Shown here: in pieces, positions 11,431-23,799 of the stretch
Numbering within the stretch: position 1 is the first letter of the stretch
Layout of the letters: each line of letters opens with the position of its first letter
Origin: Isoetes taiwanensis
Taxonomy: Eukaryota; Streptophyta; Lycopodiopsida; Isoetales; Isoetaceae
Direction of reading: 5' to 3'
DNA: 64,000 bases
Assembly (NCBI GenBank): GCA_021234155.1
Contig: JAJEKV010000020.1
Coordinates: forward strand, 1,124,938 to 1,188,937
Made by a program: the position numbers and the translations under genes
The notes under the pieces: generated by a model
What the model saw: the letters and a program-made list of their open reading frames with translations, nothing else
Database searches by the model: none
What the model was told of the DNA's origin: nothing

Positions 11431-13078
11431 GAGTGCGTGATTTGCTCCATTTTAGCAACTACACAAGAATTTTACCATCTTGCAATGTAATATATCTTCA
11501 CTTTCATTATGTGTTCGTGATGAATTTTCTTTGAAATTGCAAAGTTAATCGCAAGTGTGATGTTATGCTTTCCCAATCTGGGAAGAAAAAAAAAATAGTT
11601 TAGACTATAAGACTCCTTACACCTACAACCCAAACCTTTTGCAAATGATTTAATCTTGGGAGGAACCAAAGGGAGTTGAGAAGATGTGGATTGAATTTGG
11701 ACCTAAGTATCAGACGTGACCTTGTTCATATTGATGACACTCACTGTGCCGTAAAATTTGGTCAATGTCCCCTCGTCAAGTCAATTTTTGCATGCATATT
11801 GTCTAAGCCGGGAATTTTGGACTCAATAAAAGCAAGATATGTAGAACTAATTTGAAAGTAACTCAAATGTCAAGAACAAATGTAACAAGAATCAAAATGT
11901 CAGGTGCAATGTATAATTGATAAAAGAGAATTTTTTCACATTAATAACATTGAATAGCCTCATAGGCTCTAATTTAAAAGACATCTCGAAATTCCAAAAA
12001 TTACATAAAATTGGAGCAAAATTACAAAAAAGGATGAAGATGGATGGCCTATCAAAATTGGTAGGTGTCTATACTTGAAGTCTTCAAAGAAATCGGGGCC
12101 GGATTACGTCACTGGCTATCGATTCCCCACCATTCAACACCTGCCAATGAGGTACTCAGATTGCAGGTTGCTATATTTAGCGTAATCAAATTACCATAAG
12201 CATCCGGCCTGACCTCTATGATAGTAATAGCATTCTCAGAATGATCAACCGAAAGCGTAAGTCATGAGAGGGTTACCTTTCTAAGGAAGTAGTACAAAGA
12301 TCAGCCGACCGTAAGTTGTCGCATAAAATCTACAATCGCCATTTTTTCTCCTTCTTCCCGCACAACTCGCCCCCTTAAATTGTACCGCTTCTTATCACTT
12401 TCCTTCAAGACATGATCTATATCTCGCTAGAAGATTCTCAAAAAGTCTCTTTCCTTTGCCTTTGTACTCAGCCTCAAGAACTAGCAACTCACTCCACTCT
12501 GCATTTCTTGAGTCAGGTAAAATGTGCCTCTTTGCCTCGCTAAGTCACAACCTCCTCGTGTCCAAAGTTTTTGCAGCTTTCTAGGTATTGTTTGAAAAAG
12601 CCTAGCTGTGAGGGAGGCCACGCTTTTAAGGGAATCCACCACGCAAATGTAGCATTTTGTCTTGATCACATACTTCTGTATCACTCGCGGGGACCCCTCG
12701 TACAAGAACTCCTCGATCATCCGTAATCGGCAACACACCATCCGGCCCCGGCCCTTGCTGAAATTATCCCAGCGGTGAGGATAAAAGGAGAATAATCAAG
12801 CTCGCCATTTTTTCGACAAAAGCTACCTCGTGGAGATGAGATCATATGAGATGAGCGTTTCTAGGTTAAAAAGAATTTCAATGCATTTTTGGTTTAAAGA
12901 ATTTGCCATTAAGATCAAGTAATGGGCAGAGAAAACAACAAAGGGCAATTGGAAACAGAGAATTCTCCCAAATTTCTGAAGAATTCTCACAACTCGCCAA
13001 CAATTTTGTTCAAATCTCCTCCAATCCCTTCACCAACCTCCCAAAGACGTAATTCAGGAATTAACCTCCCAAGATACT
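11431..13078. other. No gene recognised
   Basis: No long frame, clear repeat or RNA gene. A minus-strand open frame at 12481-12741 has no recognisable motif. Confidence 0.4.
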
Positions 13079-13790
13079 AAAATTTTGAAGACTCTACCTC
13101 CCTTTAAAAGCCTCAGAATGTTAGTGTCAGAAGTTTTTAAGTGTTTTTAAGGCCGCGGGCGTTAGAATCTCGTATCGATGCTAAAGACAACTAAAAAAAG
13201 GGAAAATACCTTGATCCTCATAGCTTGCATCCATTACACTTCATCCATTACCTCTATGAGGTAGTTGGAAGGCTACTCATGATCTCTACTGCAAGTGTCT
13301 TCATCCATGGTATACATGTTAGAGTCATCTTCATCTACAATCATGTCAAACTTTTGATGCCTTACAAGATGGTTATAAACACTTGCCTCCTCGCTCGTCT
13401 CCACTCGCCAAACTTTAGACTACACTGAATTTGTTTGGTAATAATGTCCCGAGACAATAACTTCAACCCCAAATTTTGAAGACTCTTACCTCCTTAAAAC
13501 CCTGCAGTAATGCTAGTGTCAGAAGTGCTTTTAAGTGTCGTAAGCAAAGACTTCTTATTAGAACATGCCTAAAACAACTAAAAAAAAGGGGAAAATACCT
13601 TGTGCTCCCCGCATTGCATCCATTATAATTCTCATCCATTACTCCCCTATGAGGCGAAGTTGGAATACTACTCATGATTTGTTGGCAAGTGTCTTCATCC
13701 ATGGTATACATTAGAGTCATCTTCATCCGCATACATGTCAAATCCTCAGCCTTACAAGATGGCTATAAACACTTGCCTCAGGGTGAAAGC
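13079..13790 (-). repeat. Tandem duplication of about 390 bp, exon-like on minus strand
   Basis: 13079-13470 and 13471-13790 are tandem diverged copies. A third, more degenerate copy is scattered through 14080-14240 and 14640-14900. On the minus strand each copy encodes an acidic segment (MYTMDEDTC and relatives) that ends at a donor-like AAG|GTATTTTCCC or AAG|GTATTATTCC. This suggests duplicated exons of a decayed gene or element. Copy 2 keeps an open frame, while copy 1 has in-frame stops. The protein is not recognised. Confidence 0.45.
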
Positions 13791-14239
13791 ATGTTAGGTG
13801 TACCATCTAAAGTACTTTTTAGGAGGCTAAACTACTCGTAAAAGTACCCAACACCTGCATCGGGAACTTGCATAAAATGCCACAATAAATAATACAAGTT
13901 TGAGAGTTGGCTAATTCATTTATTTTAGTCTCCTAATAGTATTGTTATTGTCTAGTACTATAGATTGGCATGTTACTCACCTTCAATTCAAAAATTTCGG
14001 ACGATTTTAATGGAAAGAAAAAAAACAGAAAGTACCGCTTTAAAAGTACCCACAGGTACTTTTGAGGGTTCCAAAGTGGTAATAATCAGAGCATGCTTTT
14101 ACCCCTCAAAGTTTGTCCCCCTCCATCACCAAAATTTAGACTACCGGAATTTATGGTTTGTAATAAAGTCCTCGGTGACAATAACTTCTTCTACCCCAAA
14201 ACACATTCCCCATCCATCCTTATAATTTTCTAGCAAAGT

Positions 14240-17200
14240 ATTCTTGCTTCAATGCACCTAAGCACATAAAAATCTACCCCCTTCTTCATTACCTCTTCAA
14301 AGATTTACGCGTTAAATTATCCCCACTTCTATCATGGAACTCTCATTACATCATCTTCATCCTCTTCTTCTTCCTCAATATCAACCGCCTCTTCTTCATT
14401 TTCAATGTTGTCACCAGATTCCTAGGCTCCTTTAATTTCAACTCCATCGTTTCTCCCAATCACCAATTCACCTCACATACACACATTTATCCCACTTGAA
14501 TTGAATGCAATAGCGTTGCAAAAGCATGACAATGGTCTATAAGCTACCTTCAAAGAGTTTTCCTTGTCACATGGCCTCGATGCGCTGAATCTTTGCTGTT
14601 CCTTCAAGGCTTGGCATTCAATCTCTTTTTCAGATCTGGCTAATGTTTGAAGACTCCACCTCCTGCACAACCCGTGAACATCAAGTGCGCGCCGTAGTGC
14701 TTTAAGTGCCGGACAACAGAATTCAAAGACTGCCTAAAACAAAAAAAAAAGGAATAATACCTTTGGTTATCATTATCGATGGATGATTTTGAAAGTACAA
14801 TTGGAGAAAATTAACAACCTCTCTCGCGACCGCAGCTTGCATCCATTGTACTTCATTTGCTCTGAGTTAGTACCTCTTATAACCGCATCAAGACTATCAT
14901 GCTTCACCTTGCCATGTGAGCTAGCAAAAAAATTCCATAGGAGATCCTTACCCCTTTCTCCCATAAAATCTACCTTTCAAGAAAATGGAATGGTCTTGAA
15001 GACTTGAACCATGAAGAACAAAATGCATCACTCCAAAAATACATGTTTCTTATATTCAACTCCAATACTTTGCAACCAAATCAAAGATGCATTTGTAGAC
15101 AATGTTGGACAAATTCTCATGGTCATGTGTTTTAATACTCAATATAGAAATGAGTCTCCTTCACAATACCTTGAGAGTTTGTTTTCTTCTCCTGGTCGAA
15201 GTCCTTGTTCTTCTGAAACCAAGCTCTCTTCCTCTCTTCCTTCTTCTTCTTCTTCTTTCTTCATCCCTCCCTGTGAAGTAATATGCACTAGAATGACACC
15301 GACGATGCCAATGATAGGATTGAGCTTCCGCTGATCTTTTAAACTGCACTCTTCTCAGAAAAGTCTATGACGTAAACAATAGTATCATCCGTATGGTTGC
15401 CAAGCATTTCCACCTCTTAGCTTGCTAACAATGAGCTTTATAATTATGTGGAACAAAAAGACTTCATAGTCTTTTTGCATGCCTATTAAATTCAAAAGGA
15501 TCAGCCTGGCCTTGTAGGCCAATCTAGTAACCTCTTTGTGTTTCTTAGATAGCTTGGCGCAAGATTCTTTCTTTGACTTCACAATACCAATGTCAAATGA
15601 TTAGCTCAACTCCTAAAAAGTAATATGCTTGAATTTGATAGTTGGGGTACCTTTTCAAATACTTTCCATTGACATTGATAGACTTTTGCTTGTTCCTCTT
15701 TAGGACATGTTGGCAACCTGCAATACAAAAAACAATAATGGCAGATGTATCAGGATCAAGTCTTGCATCGCGAGCTTGTTGAAAATGATCACACCGGACC
15801 GGGTCAAGAATTGGTCAATGTCCCCGTAATCCAAGATTTTGCACATCACTTAATAGGATAATTTTGAATTCTATCATCCAAATTAGGACTCGACAAATTG
15901 TGAGAATACCTCGCAAACCTTAGTGCTTCAAATAAAAGCAAGGCACAATGTGATTTAGTTACAGACTTAGTTATTTCAAGGTAGCAGACTTTGAAATTTC
16001 GTGAGAACATAAATTTGTGCAAAAGATGAACACTCAATCTTTTCCTCGCGGTTTGAGTGAAGTCAGCATTCCTATCAAGCAGTGGACACTCACACATACA
16101 ACCCGACAAGATAACCGCTGGAGGAAAAGATGACCAAGACTATCGTGATGAAACAAGTTTAGATTGCATATCACTTGAAAGTAATGTACAAGCAAAAGGA
16201 AACCATACTTACTTCTTTAACCCACACTTTGTACAAGTCTCAGACAAACACACGCGTGTTTATGCCACTCTTCACTCTCTACATCCTTTTTACACACCAC
16301 CATTCTACAATAATCAATACTAGTTGATTTTAATGGTGTTCTCCTTGGCCATACAGATCCTAATTCGGGCTACAACTGTAATCTCTACATTTACATTCCT
16401 TAGGAACACTATGAGGATCTCACCCTCATATTATTGATGGCCCGCCTTTACAAATTCTAAATGCAAATGGTATCAGTGAAAAGAATGTGTCTCCCTTTTC
16501 TTTAATTTTCTAATGTAGCTTGGCTTCGGGCCAAAAGCCTCATTGGGACATCTTCATATCCGATGTTCCTTCTGAAACCAAGATATAGCTGAACCCTCGC
16601 ATTAATGAAAAATTTAGTTACTTTCTAAACAAAAAGAAAGAAAGAAAGCATTCAAAAATATATGGTCGAACTATACCCGTGTCATCTCTAAAGGTGATGA
16701 ATAGGATGATCAATTTTCACCTTTATCATTCAAATGCTTCCTCACATGCTTCTATAAGGTGATACTCGCATTTTCATCCCAATACTCGACCGCGGCTATT
16801 TCTTCACCAGGAAGGCATCTTTTCTTCTCTTCCTTCCAAACATCGACTGTGGCCACCGACTGAAAAATTGGCCTTCTAAATGCCATGGCAAATAGCTGCG
16901 GAATAGATAGAACCTTGAATTGCGTGATTGATTGATCCCCGTCCGTAACAGTCGCCATTTGTAGAGTGATAGTTTCTTCGCTTGCAAAATATCGCTTTTC
17001 TTTTGCATTTTGGGCCCCGTGATTGTCTCTGGACATTGGAAATTCATGGTATGCATTACGTACCATGTTCTGGGATCCGTAATTTTGCAATGGTAAATGT
17101 GTATTTTTCTTTAAAAGTCTTTGAAGAATTCCTCCCTTTGTCTAAAATCCTTCAAACATTCCTCACAATGTGATTAAAAAGAGTTAGTTAGCTCTTTTGG

Positions 17201-17639
17201 ACAAAATTTTGCAACCTTTCTATCATCGAGAAAATGTTTTCTTCTTCTCATTTGGTGCAATGTTTTCTTTTTTCTTTAGTTTCCACCCTTTCCGATTCTC
17301 TTTCTCTTTGGCTTCAAATTCAGATAAATTCTCCTTTCCCCGACAAGAATGCTCTCGGAATTAGAATTGGGATTGGCATTCTGATTGAGAATTGCAAGTG
17401 AATTATCACTTATGAGAACAGATCAAAGATTGAATTGATTGGAATTGAAGACAAAGGAAAAATTCAAGCATGTGAAATCTTCGAAAAGAATGACAACCAA
17501 GAATTTCCCTCCCAAGAATCCGCCATCTAGAAATCCGCCAAACATGAAAATTCATCTCCCACTCCGGGCGCTGATCATCCATGTCATCGCATCCCTACCT
17601 CCACGTGGATGATCCGCTCTCTATTTCCTCGGGAGTAAT
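14240..17639 (-). other. Degenerate minus-strand coding-like region
   Basis: Several minus-strand frames look protein-like but do not join. Examples are an acidic run (GDNIENEEEAVDIEEEEEDE) near 14.33-14.43 kb, an Arg/Lys-rich frame at 15161-15349, and a 112-codon frame at 16752-17090 containing GEEIAAVEYWDENASITL. They may be exons of the same decayed gene as the tandem copies at 13.1-13.8 kb. No family was recognised. Confidence 0.25.
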
Positions 17640-19240
17640 CATCAAACCATGTCGCTGGAACTAAAAGCACTCGAAAGAGTAAAGCACTCCAGGCACTTAC
17701 AAAGACTTGTCCTGACAGCTTTGGGTAGCATTACCATATATTTACACCCAAGACATGTTTGGCGGGGCCTAACAAAGGAGCATGTGTGGAGAAGCATGGT
17801 TTGCCCAAAGCCCTCAAGGTGAGGAGTGGCAATGCCTTGTCGTGAACCTCGCAAAGAAATGTGGTGTGATTGCACGGTAAGCAAGGTGTCCAAAAAGAAG
17901 AAACAAAAATGACAAGATTCTTCAAAAATCACTTGGGAGAAACATAGACTACATTGAAAACTGGTAAGGACAAAAATGGCAAAACCCAAAAAAAGAATTG
18001 AGCATCAATATTTACGGGATTTCACCCATAATGTTTTGATGGAAACTCTTCAGATCTAAAGCAAAGGAGTTTGTGACACATAATTTCAGTATAAATGGCG
18101 AAGGCCATGTTTAGACAACTACCGAACAGTTTGGTCGATGATACTATTGTATCAAGGTTGACTTTTGCAGAGAATTACTCTTTCAAGGAGCAGAATAATG
18201 AAGTCCACCAAGCATTGGTATATAATGAGTAGATCATTATTCTTGTGCACCTCACATATAGAAGGGATATCCTCGGTGACACAAGAAATGATCAAAGGAA
18301 GAACATTTTTATATATCCGATGATGTAAAAACATGATTCTCCTTTGTTTGTGCAAAGATTGCTCTTACACAATCATTGGATGCAAGAGAAGGAAAAATCA
18401 CTTGGAATAGCTAATATGTCTCCTCGTGATGGTGAAGCCTCACAATTCAAAGGTAAAAAATCACTTTACTTTGATGCTAGGATTCAAATCTTTAACAGTT
18501 TAGACATGATGTGGAACTTTGGTGCTCACAAGGAAGGAGAACATGATGGTGCAAAAGAGGCATTAAAGAGGGCTTGAGAGCAGCACAAATGAAGGGCAGC
18601 AAGATGACCAATGCACACGAGGTGGTGGAATGGCTAAAGCAAGACATGTCAACAAAGAAAGATTCACAAATATATGGGAAAAGAAGATTCAAACTATAAG
18701 TAGAACTTTTGGGAGGTTGAAATAGGACAAGTGGACAGAAAAAATTAGTGGAAGCACGCCCCTATTGAAGGCTGAGGGATCTAGAAACCTTCATTGTTTC
18801 CATGGGTGTTCAAATCACATGACACATTTACGTGTGCCTAAAACCTCTCTCTCTTTGCTTTTTGCACATATTGTTTAGATTTGAATTGGGAATCTTGCCC
18901 CAATGTATCATATGCTAAGAAGTTTGAACTAGTTAGGTACAGCCCATCAAAGCTATTATTGAAGAAGAAGTACATGATGAAGGAGAAGAAGTATATATTG
19001 GCAAAGACTGATTTATGCGTAGCAAGCATGCAAGTATCTATAGATGATGTCTTTGCAAGGGTAGCTCCAAATAACAATCACGAATGTGAAAATTCTACCT
19101 TATCCTATGTACCAAAGCTAAGTACTTGGTGTTAGAAGACTTTGTAGATATGCAAGGCGTAGTTTGTGAAAGGGGATGAGGTCATAGAAGGGACATACTC
19201 ATGAGAAGTTGGTGAATTGTAAATCCAGCTGCTGATTCCC
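17640..19240 (+). pseudogene. C-terminal relic of an RNase H-fold transposase-like ORF
   Basis: The best part is 18344-18700. One frame reads DGEASQFKGKKSLYF, then DMMWNFGAHKEGEHDGAKEA, and stops at 18574-18576. A second frame takes over near 18571 with LRAAQMKGSKMTNAHEVVEW to a stop near 18700. The blocks 'SDGxxSQFK' and 'FxxGHGKGEHDGAGA..KRALR' are the signature I recall for the dispersed family suspected at 18-627. Here SDG is replaced by PRDG, GHGKG by AHKEG and GAGA by GAKE. Weaker frames before and after (17.64-18.3 and 18.88-19.13 kb) may be the rest of the ORF. The family name is uncertain. Confidence 0.45.
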
Positions 19241-19559
19241 GCACATGTCGCTCGTCCATCTTTCCAGTCCTTCCTGTTAAGAGGGGAGTGGTTTGGTTAA
19301 CCTAAGTGCCAAAGAAAGAACAAGATATTCTAGAGAGGCTTCCCTACTGCCGTTGAATAGTGGAAAGAGTAAATTGTGTAAAGGGTACTATATAGTACTT
19401 TTAAGGAATATAAAGAAGTTTTCGTGATTTTTGCATTCTCTTCCTCTCTCATTTTTATGCTTCGCCATATAATTTTGTACTCTTGAATGTTGAATGAATT
19501 CCAAATTTCCAATCAATTTCAATTGTTGGTGTTTCATAGTATTTTAAATTGTCAGTAAT

Positions 19560-20110
19560 TTACAAGGTATAACAAAACCAAGGTAAAACATGTAAGTACA
19601 AATGTAATTAGAAAAGACACAAGGCACAAATTTACATAAGGCACAAGGTATAACAAAACCACAAAATGCACAAGGCCATCATCCACATTAAAGAAAGCAT
19701 CAAGGCCCTGGATTGCTGTAAGGCACAAGGCTCCGGATTACAGCCGCACAAGGCTATTACAAGTAAAGGCACTCAAGGCCGATTAAACAAAAGTACAAGG
19801 CCTCGATTAAATCAAGGCATAATAAAAAAAGGTATTACAAAACCAATTGATTAAAACAAAAACAAAACCGTAAATTTCGTAAAGGCACAAAGCATCATAT
19901 ATTACATAAAGAGGCACTAAGGCCCTCAGATTATGTATGGGTCGGCACACCATTACATTTCAAAGGCACTCCAAGGCCCGCTTCTACGTAAGAGTGATTA
20001 CAAAGAAAGGCACTCAAGGCCATTACAAAGAAAGGCACTAAGCCCCCTGCTTTGTAAAAATTACAAAGGCACAAAAGGCCTCAAGTCAAGAACTCTGATC
20101 AAAAGAAAAA
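19560..20110. repeat. AAGGCAC / CAAGGCC-rich degenerate repeat region
   Basis: The words AAGGCACAAGG and AAGGCACTCAAGGCC recur about every 20-40 bp over some 500 bp with no constant register. The open frames inside simply reflect the repeats. Confidence 0.5.
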
Positions 20111-20309
20111 AACCAAAACATGTCTTCATGAGCTGCCTGACTTCAAGCTTCATCTCAGAAGAAAAGTTCGTAAAAGTTAGAAAGCCTATTTTTGAAGGAA
20201 AGAAAAGCAAAAATGAAATTGCATGCACTTTACTCTCCAAACCCACCTTTTGAAATTCAAAAACATCCTGCCTTCGCTGGTCGCTCCCGTGATTCACTCC
20301 AGCCCTCAT

Positions 20310-20966
20310 CTTCTAAATCATAATCGCTGTCTCTAAGAATCCACGTACGAGGAATCAAATTTAAAAGAATCCGGCCTTCTTCCGAAAGCCTCGTGAAGAG
20401 AGTATTCGTGAGCTACCGAATCTGAGTCGCTATTCAGCCGCCGCCGGGGGTTTTCAAATGTAATTGGTCTCTCACAATTTCCTTCAAGGTCTCTTTGCCC
20501 CTCGCAAAGGAATAATCTGTCCAAGAACCTATGCCATAACTCATGCAGGACCTCGCATGCTGTAAGGAAATTGGCGACCGGGCGCTTGGAAGGGCTGTGA
20601 GTGGGAAGCAGAAGCTAGAGAAGGGATGGCAAAGACTTCTCAAGATTCTCGCTTGGGGAGAATTGGATGATGCTTCTCCTCACCTAATTCATAGCCTTCC
20701 AGTAAAGGCTAGCGTGAACTGAATTGTGAGGCTACTTATTTTAGGATTTTTGTACTATTAGTATCTTAATCGTGAATGATTTAGTAGTAGGATACGAAGT
20801 GAAATGTGTAATTACCCCTAAAATGACCATAATTTATTTTCTAAAAAACATTAAAAAAAAAATATCTATCCCGAATGGCCATTCTTTTTGGAAATCAATT
20901 CAACTGTTGTTATGTTTGGCTTGCAATTTGTTTAGTGATTGTAATTATAATTAGTTAGTGTAAATT
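20310..20966. other. No gene assigned; short acidic minus-strand frame
   Basis: A 63-codon minus-strand frame (20333-20524) has a plausible composition (ENPRRRLNSDSDSVAHEYSL) but no start context, homologue or splice evidence. Confidence 0.2.
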
Positions 20967-21381
20967 GCTTGTTGACTTCAAAATTGTTGACTTACGCTTC
21001 ACCAAACATGTTGGTCAATGAAAGTCAAACATGTAACAAAAGGAATGATTCACAGTTGTTGACTTGAAAATTGTTGTCTTACACAATATGCCTTAACATA
21101 CGTACAGAATAGCATAGGTCAAAATTGTAGACTTGACAAGTACCAAATGCTTGGGGGAGATTCAAACTTATTGACTTGAAAATTGATGACTCACGCTTTT
21201 ACAAAACATGTTGGTCAATGAAAGTAAAACTTTAGCTTAGGGGTGATTCATACTTGTTGACTTGAAAATTGTTGACTTACGCTTTACCAAAGATGTTGGT
21301 CAATAAAAGTCAAACATTTGCTTGGGGGTGATTCACACTTCTTGACTTGAAAGTTGTTGACTTACACAATATGCCTTAACA
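20967..21381. repeat. TTGAC-rich minisatellite, left part
   Basis: About five diverged units of roughly 80-115 bp repeat the phrases GATTCACACTTGTTGACTTG, AAAATTGTTGACTTACGC and ACATGTTGGTCAATGAAAGT. Every unit carries several TTGAC/GTCAA words. The array stops at an A at 21381, where the Helitron begins. The same family resumes at 38651, so both blocks are parts of one interrupted array. Confidence 0.85.
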
Positions 21382-23293
21382 TCCTATATAATAATGTTAT
21401 AGGGTGTTGTATCCAGCCCTAGATCCAATGGCTGAGATTTTCCATCCTTTTCAATCAAGGGCAATCTAAAGCCAGCCAGTTCAGCCCTTAAAATTTAAGG
21501 CCCAGACGCTCTCCGGATTGGATATCGAAGTTATAGGATTCCGGGCCTCAAAAGCACTTTCGCTCGGCAATGATGCCGCAAACCAATGCCGCCAGTGAAA
21601 GCAACAAAGTTGGAGAGTTTCCGCCGCAGCCGGAAAGCGTAAAAACTCTGTGTCCGCCTCTTATGTAGGTGTGAAGATCCATATGAATTGTTGGAGACGC
21701 ACTATTGAAGAGTGGTCGCGACATAGTGGACTACTTCAAGCCAAAGACTATCTTCCATACATGTCCGCTTCACGTAACTTTCATCTTCACATTTGTTAGA
21801 CGCTTTTATAATATGTGAAGATGATACCTCGGCATGATATTTTCATTTGGATGAACATGTGATGAACTAATCTATCCTTAAAGAACTCATCCGCTAAATC
21901 GGCAGAGAGAAGATGATGAAGAAATGAATGAAAGTGCCAACAAGAGTGGATGGGATCGGATTGAAAGCTCAAGTAGGTTGATACTCTTCCCCGATTCCAT
22001 CAATCAACATCACCCTAAATGCCATATTGTGTCCCCAGGCAATTAAAATCAAGTCTATAAGTTTAACCAAGTAGAAGTTGAAGACAATATACTCTTTGCA
22101 CGTACCGCAGTGAGCGTAAAGATTTCAAGCAGACTCATGGTGGTGATTGGGATATTGGGAGATTGGTGGGTCATCTATTCACCGCCCCGCTTTTAGTGGT
22201 TTCTAAGGAAATGACTTCTCTGGCTGGCTATACAAGTTTTGTGGGTGCGCATAGTAGATATCAAATAAGTTCGAGCCCGCATTCATTTTTGCGCTAGAAG
22301 ATCATTTTCATATTAGAGTTCACCGATTTTGAGACAACTTAATGATGGAATTATTTCGTGTTTTCTGCTACATTTGCCTAATTTCCCCGCTTTGGCTTCG
22401 ATCTCATGAAGTTCCCCTCGCTTCTTACCTTTTTCTAGAATGCCTTGGAATTCCTGGCAGCAAATCGAGGAGGACTAGGAGTTGCAAAAGAGGTGATAGA
22501 AGGGGAGAGCGTGAGATTCAATACAGCTCGTCTCAGATATAGTTTGTCTATCAAAGGAGATTGAGACAGAAACTCTCATGGCTCAGCTTAAATTTGTTCT
22601 AAATAAATCAACAAATTGTTGCTTGAAAGGAGATTCTTTAAGTATTGGAAAAGAACAAAAAACAAACATCCGTAGCAAAGTAAAAATCTAATTTTGCATT
22701 TATAAATATTCATTCCATTTCTTAAGTCTTCAAGTGTGCTTAATACACGCTTAGGCCTTTCCCAGCACTTATAGAGTTCAATTGAAGTTTCAATCTGTGT
22801 GCGTGGAGGTGTCGGCAGCCTATCCTTATAATAGCCCCTCTTGGTGTCTCTGCTGTTGGGCTAGCAAGGGCACAAAAAGTTCCACATAATGCTTCATTCT
22901 CTTCCCTTAATGCCCAATGCTGATCAATTTTTGCTTAATAGCAAAAGCTGGACCATTGTATATATTTGTTGTTGCATCAATATATGCTAATTTGAATCGT
23001 AATTGTTCAGTTCTACGATATAAACACATTGCAAAGGGAAGTGTTCTGTTATGATGATATGGTTAATGTAAAAGGAAGTACTGTGTTATGATGAGATGGT
23101 TGTGTTCACTCAAACCTAACATAATTTGATCTTGAAATTCTCCTAACATTCTTCCATGCAATGTCTTTTGAGAACATAATTTAATGTGGAAATTTCGATG
23201 ACATTTTTCTATGCCATGTGTCCAAAGCTTTAAAATAAAATTTCTTTTTTATAAAAATTTAACACTAGAATACCAAGTAAAGTTTAGCCAGTT

Positions 23294-23710
23294 ATGAGCC
23301 TAGGAAGATATGTGGATTTGAGACTTCCTAAAGAAGAGTTGATCATATACTTTAGCACACATACATGTACAACAAAATGGACCATTGTAATTACAGACAT
23401 GAATGGAAGCGTCAGACACTGTAACTACAAACATGAAACGAAGTGTAGGATAAGGACTTGCTCACTCCTTACTAGTTTGGCCCTTCGTAACTACAAACAT
23501 GAAACGAAGTGTAGGATAAGGACTTGCTCACTCCTTACCAATTTGGCCCTTCGTAACTATGAATGGGAATGGAAGCGTGGGAAAATGGCTTGCTCACTTT
23601 TTATCAGTTTGGCCCACAGGTCTAATAAAATTCTCTCTTTTTCTTTACCCCCAAAAAAAGACCATTGTTTTGCAACATACTTATTAATTGTTCAAAATAA
23701 TGCTTCATGA
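23294..23710 (+). repeat. 66-bp tandem repeat, in frame within a 138-codon ORF
   Basis: Units start at 23423, 23489 and 23555, each 66 bp. The first two differ at only two bases and the third is degenerate (ends about 23620). Because 66 is a multiple of 3, the open frame repeats 22 residues of the type NYKHETKCRIRTCSLL. The frame starts at an ATG at 23294, but there is no family match or coding-like context, so the ORF is probably a by-product of the repeat. Confidence 0.6.
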
Positions 23711-23799
23711 ATTTTGTTGAATATATGTATCCCATGTATGCCTACTCTAATATATGTAGAGTCATTACACATGTTTCACATTTTATTCACACACACGAT

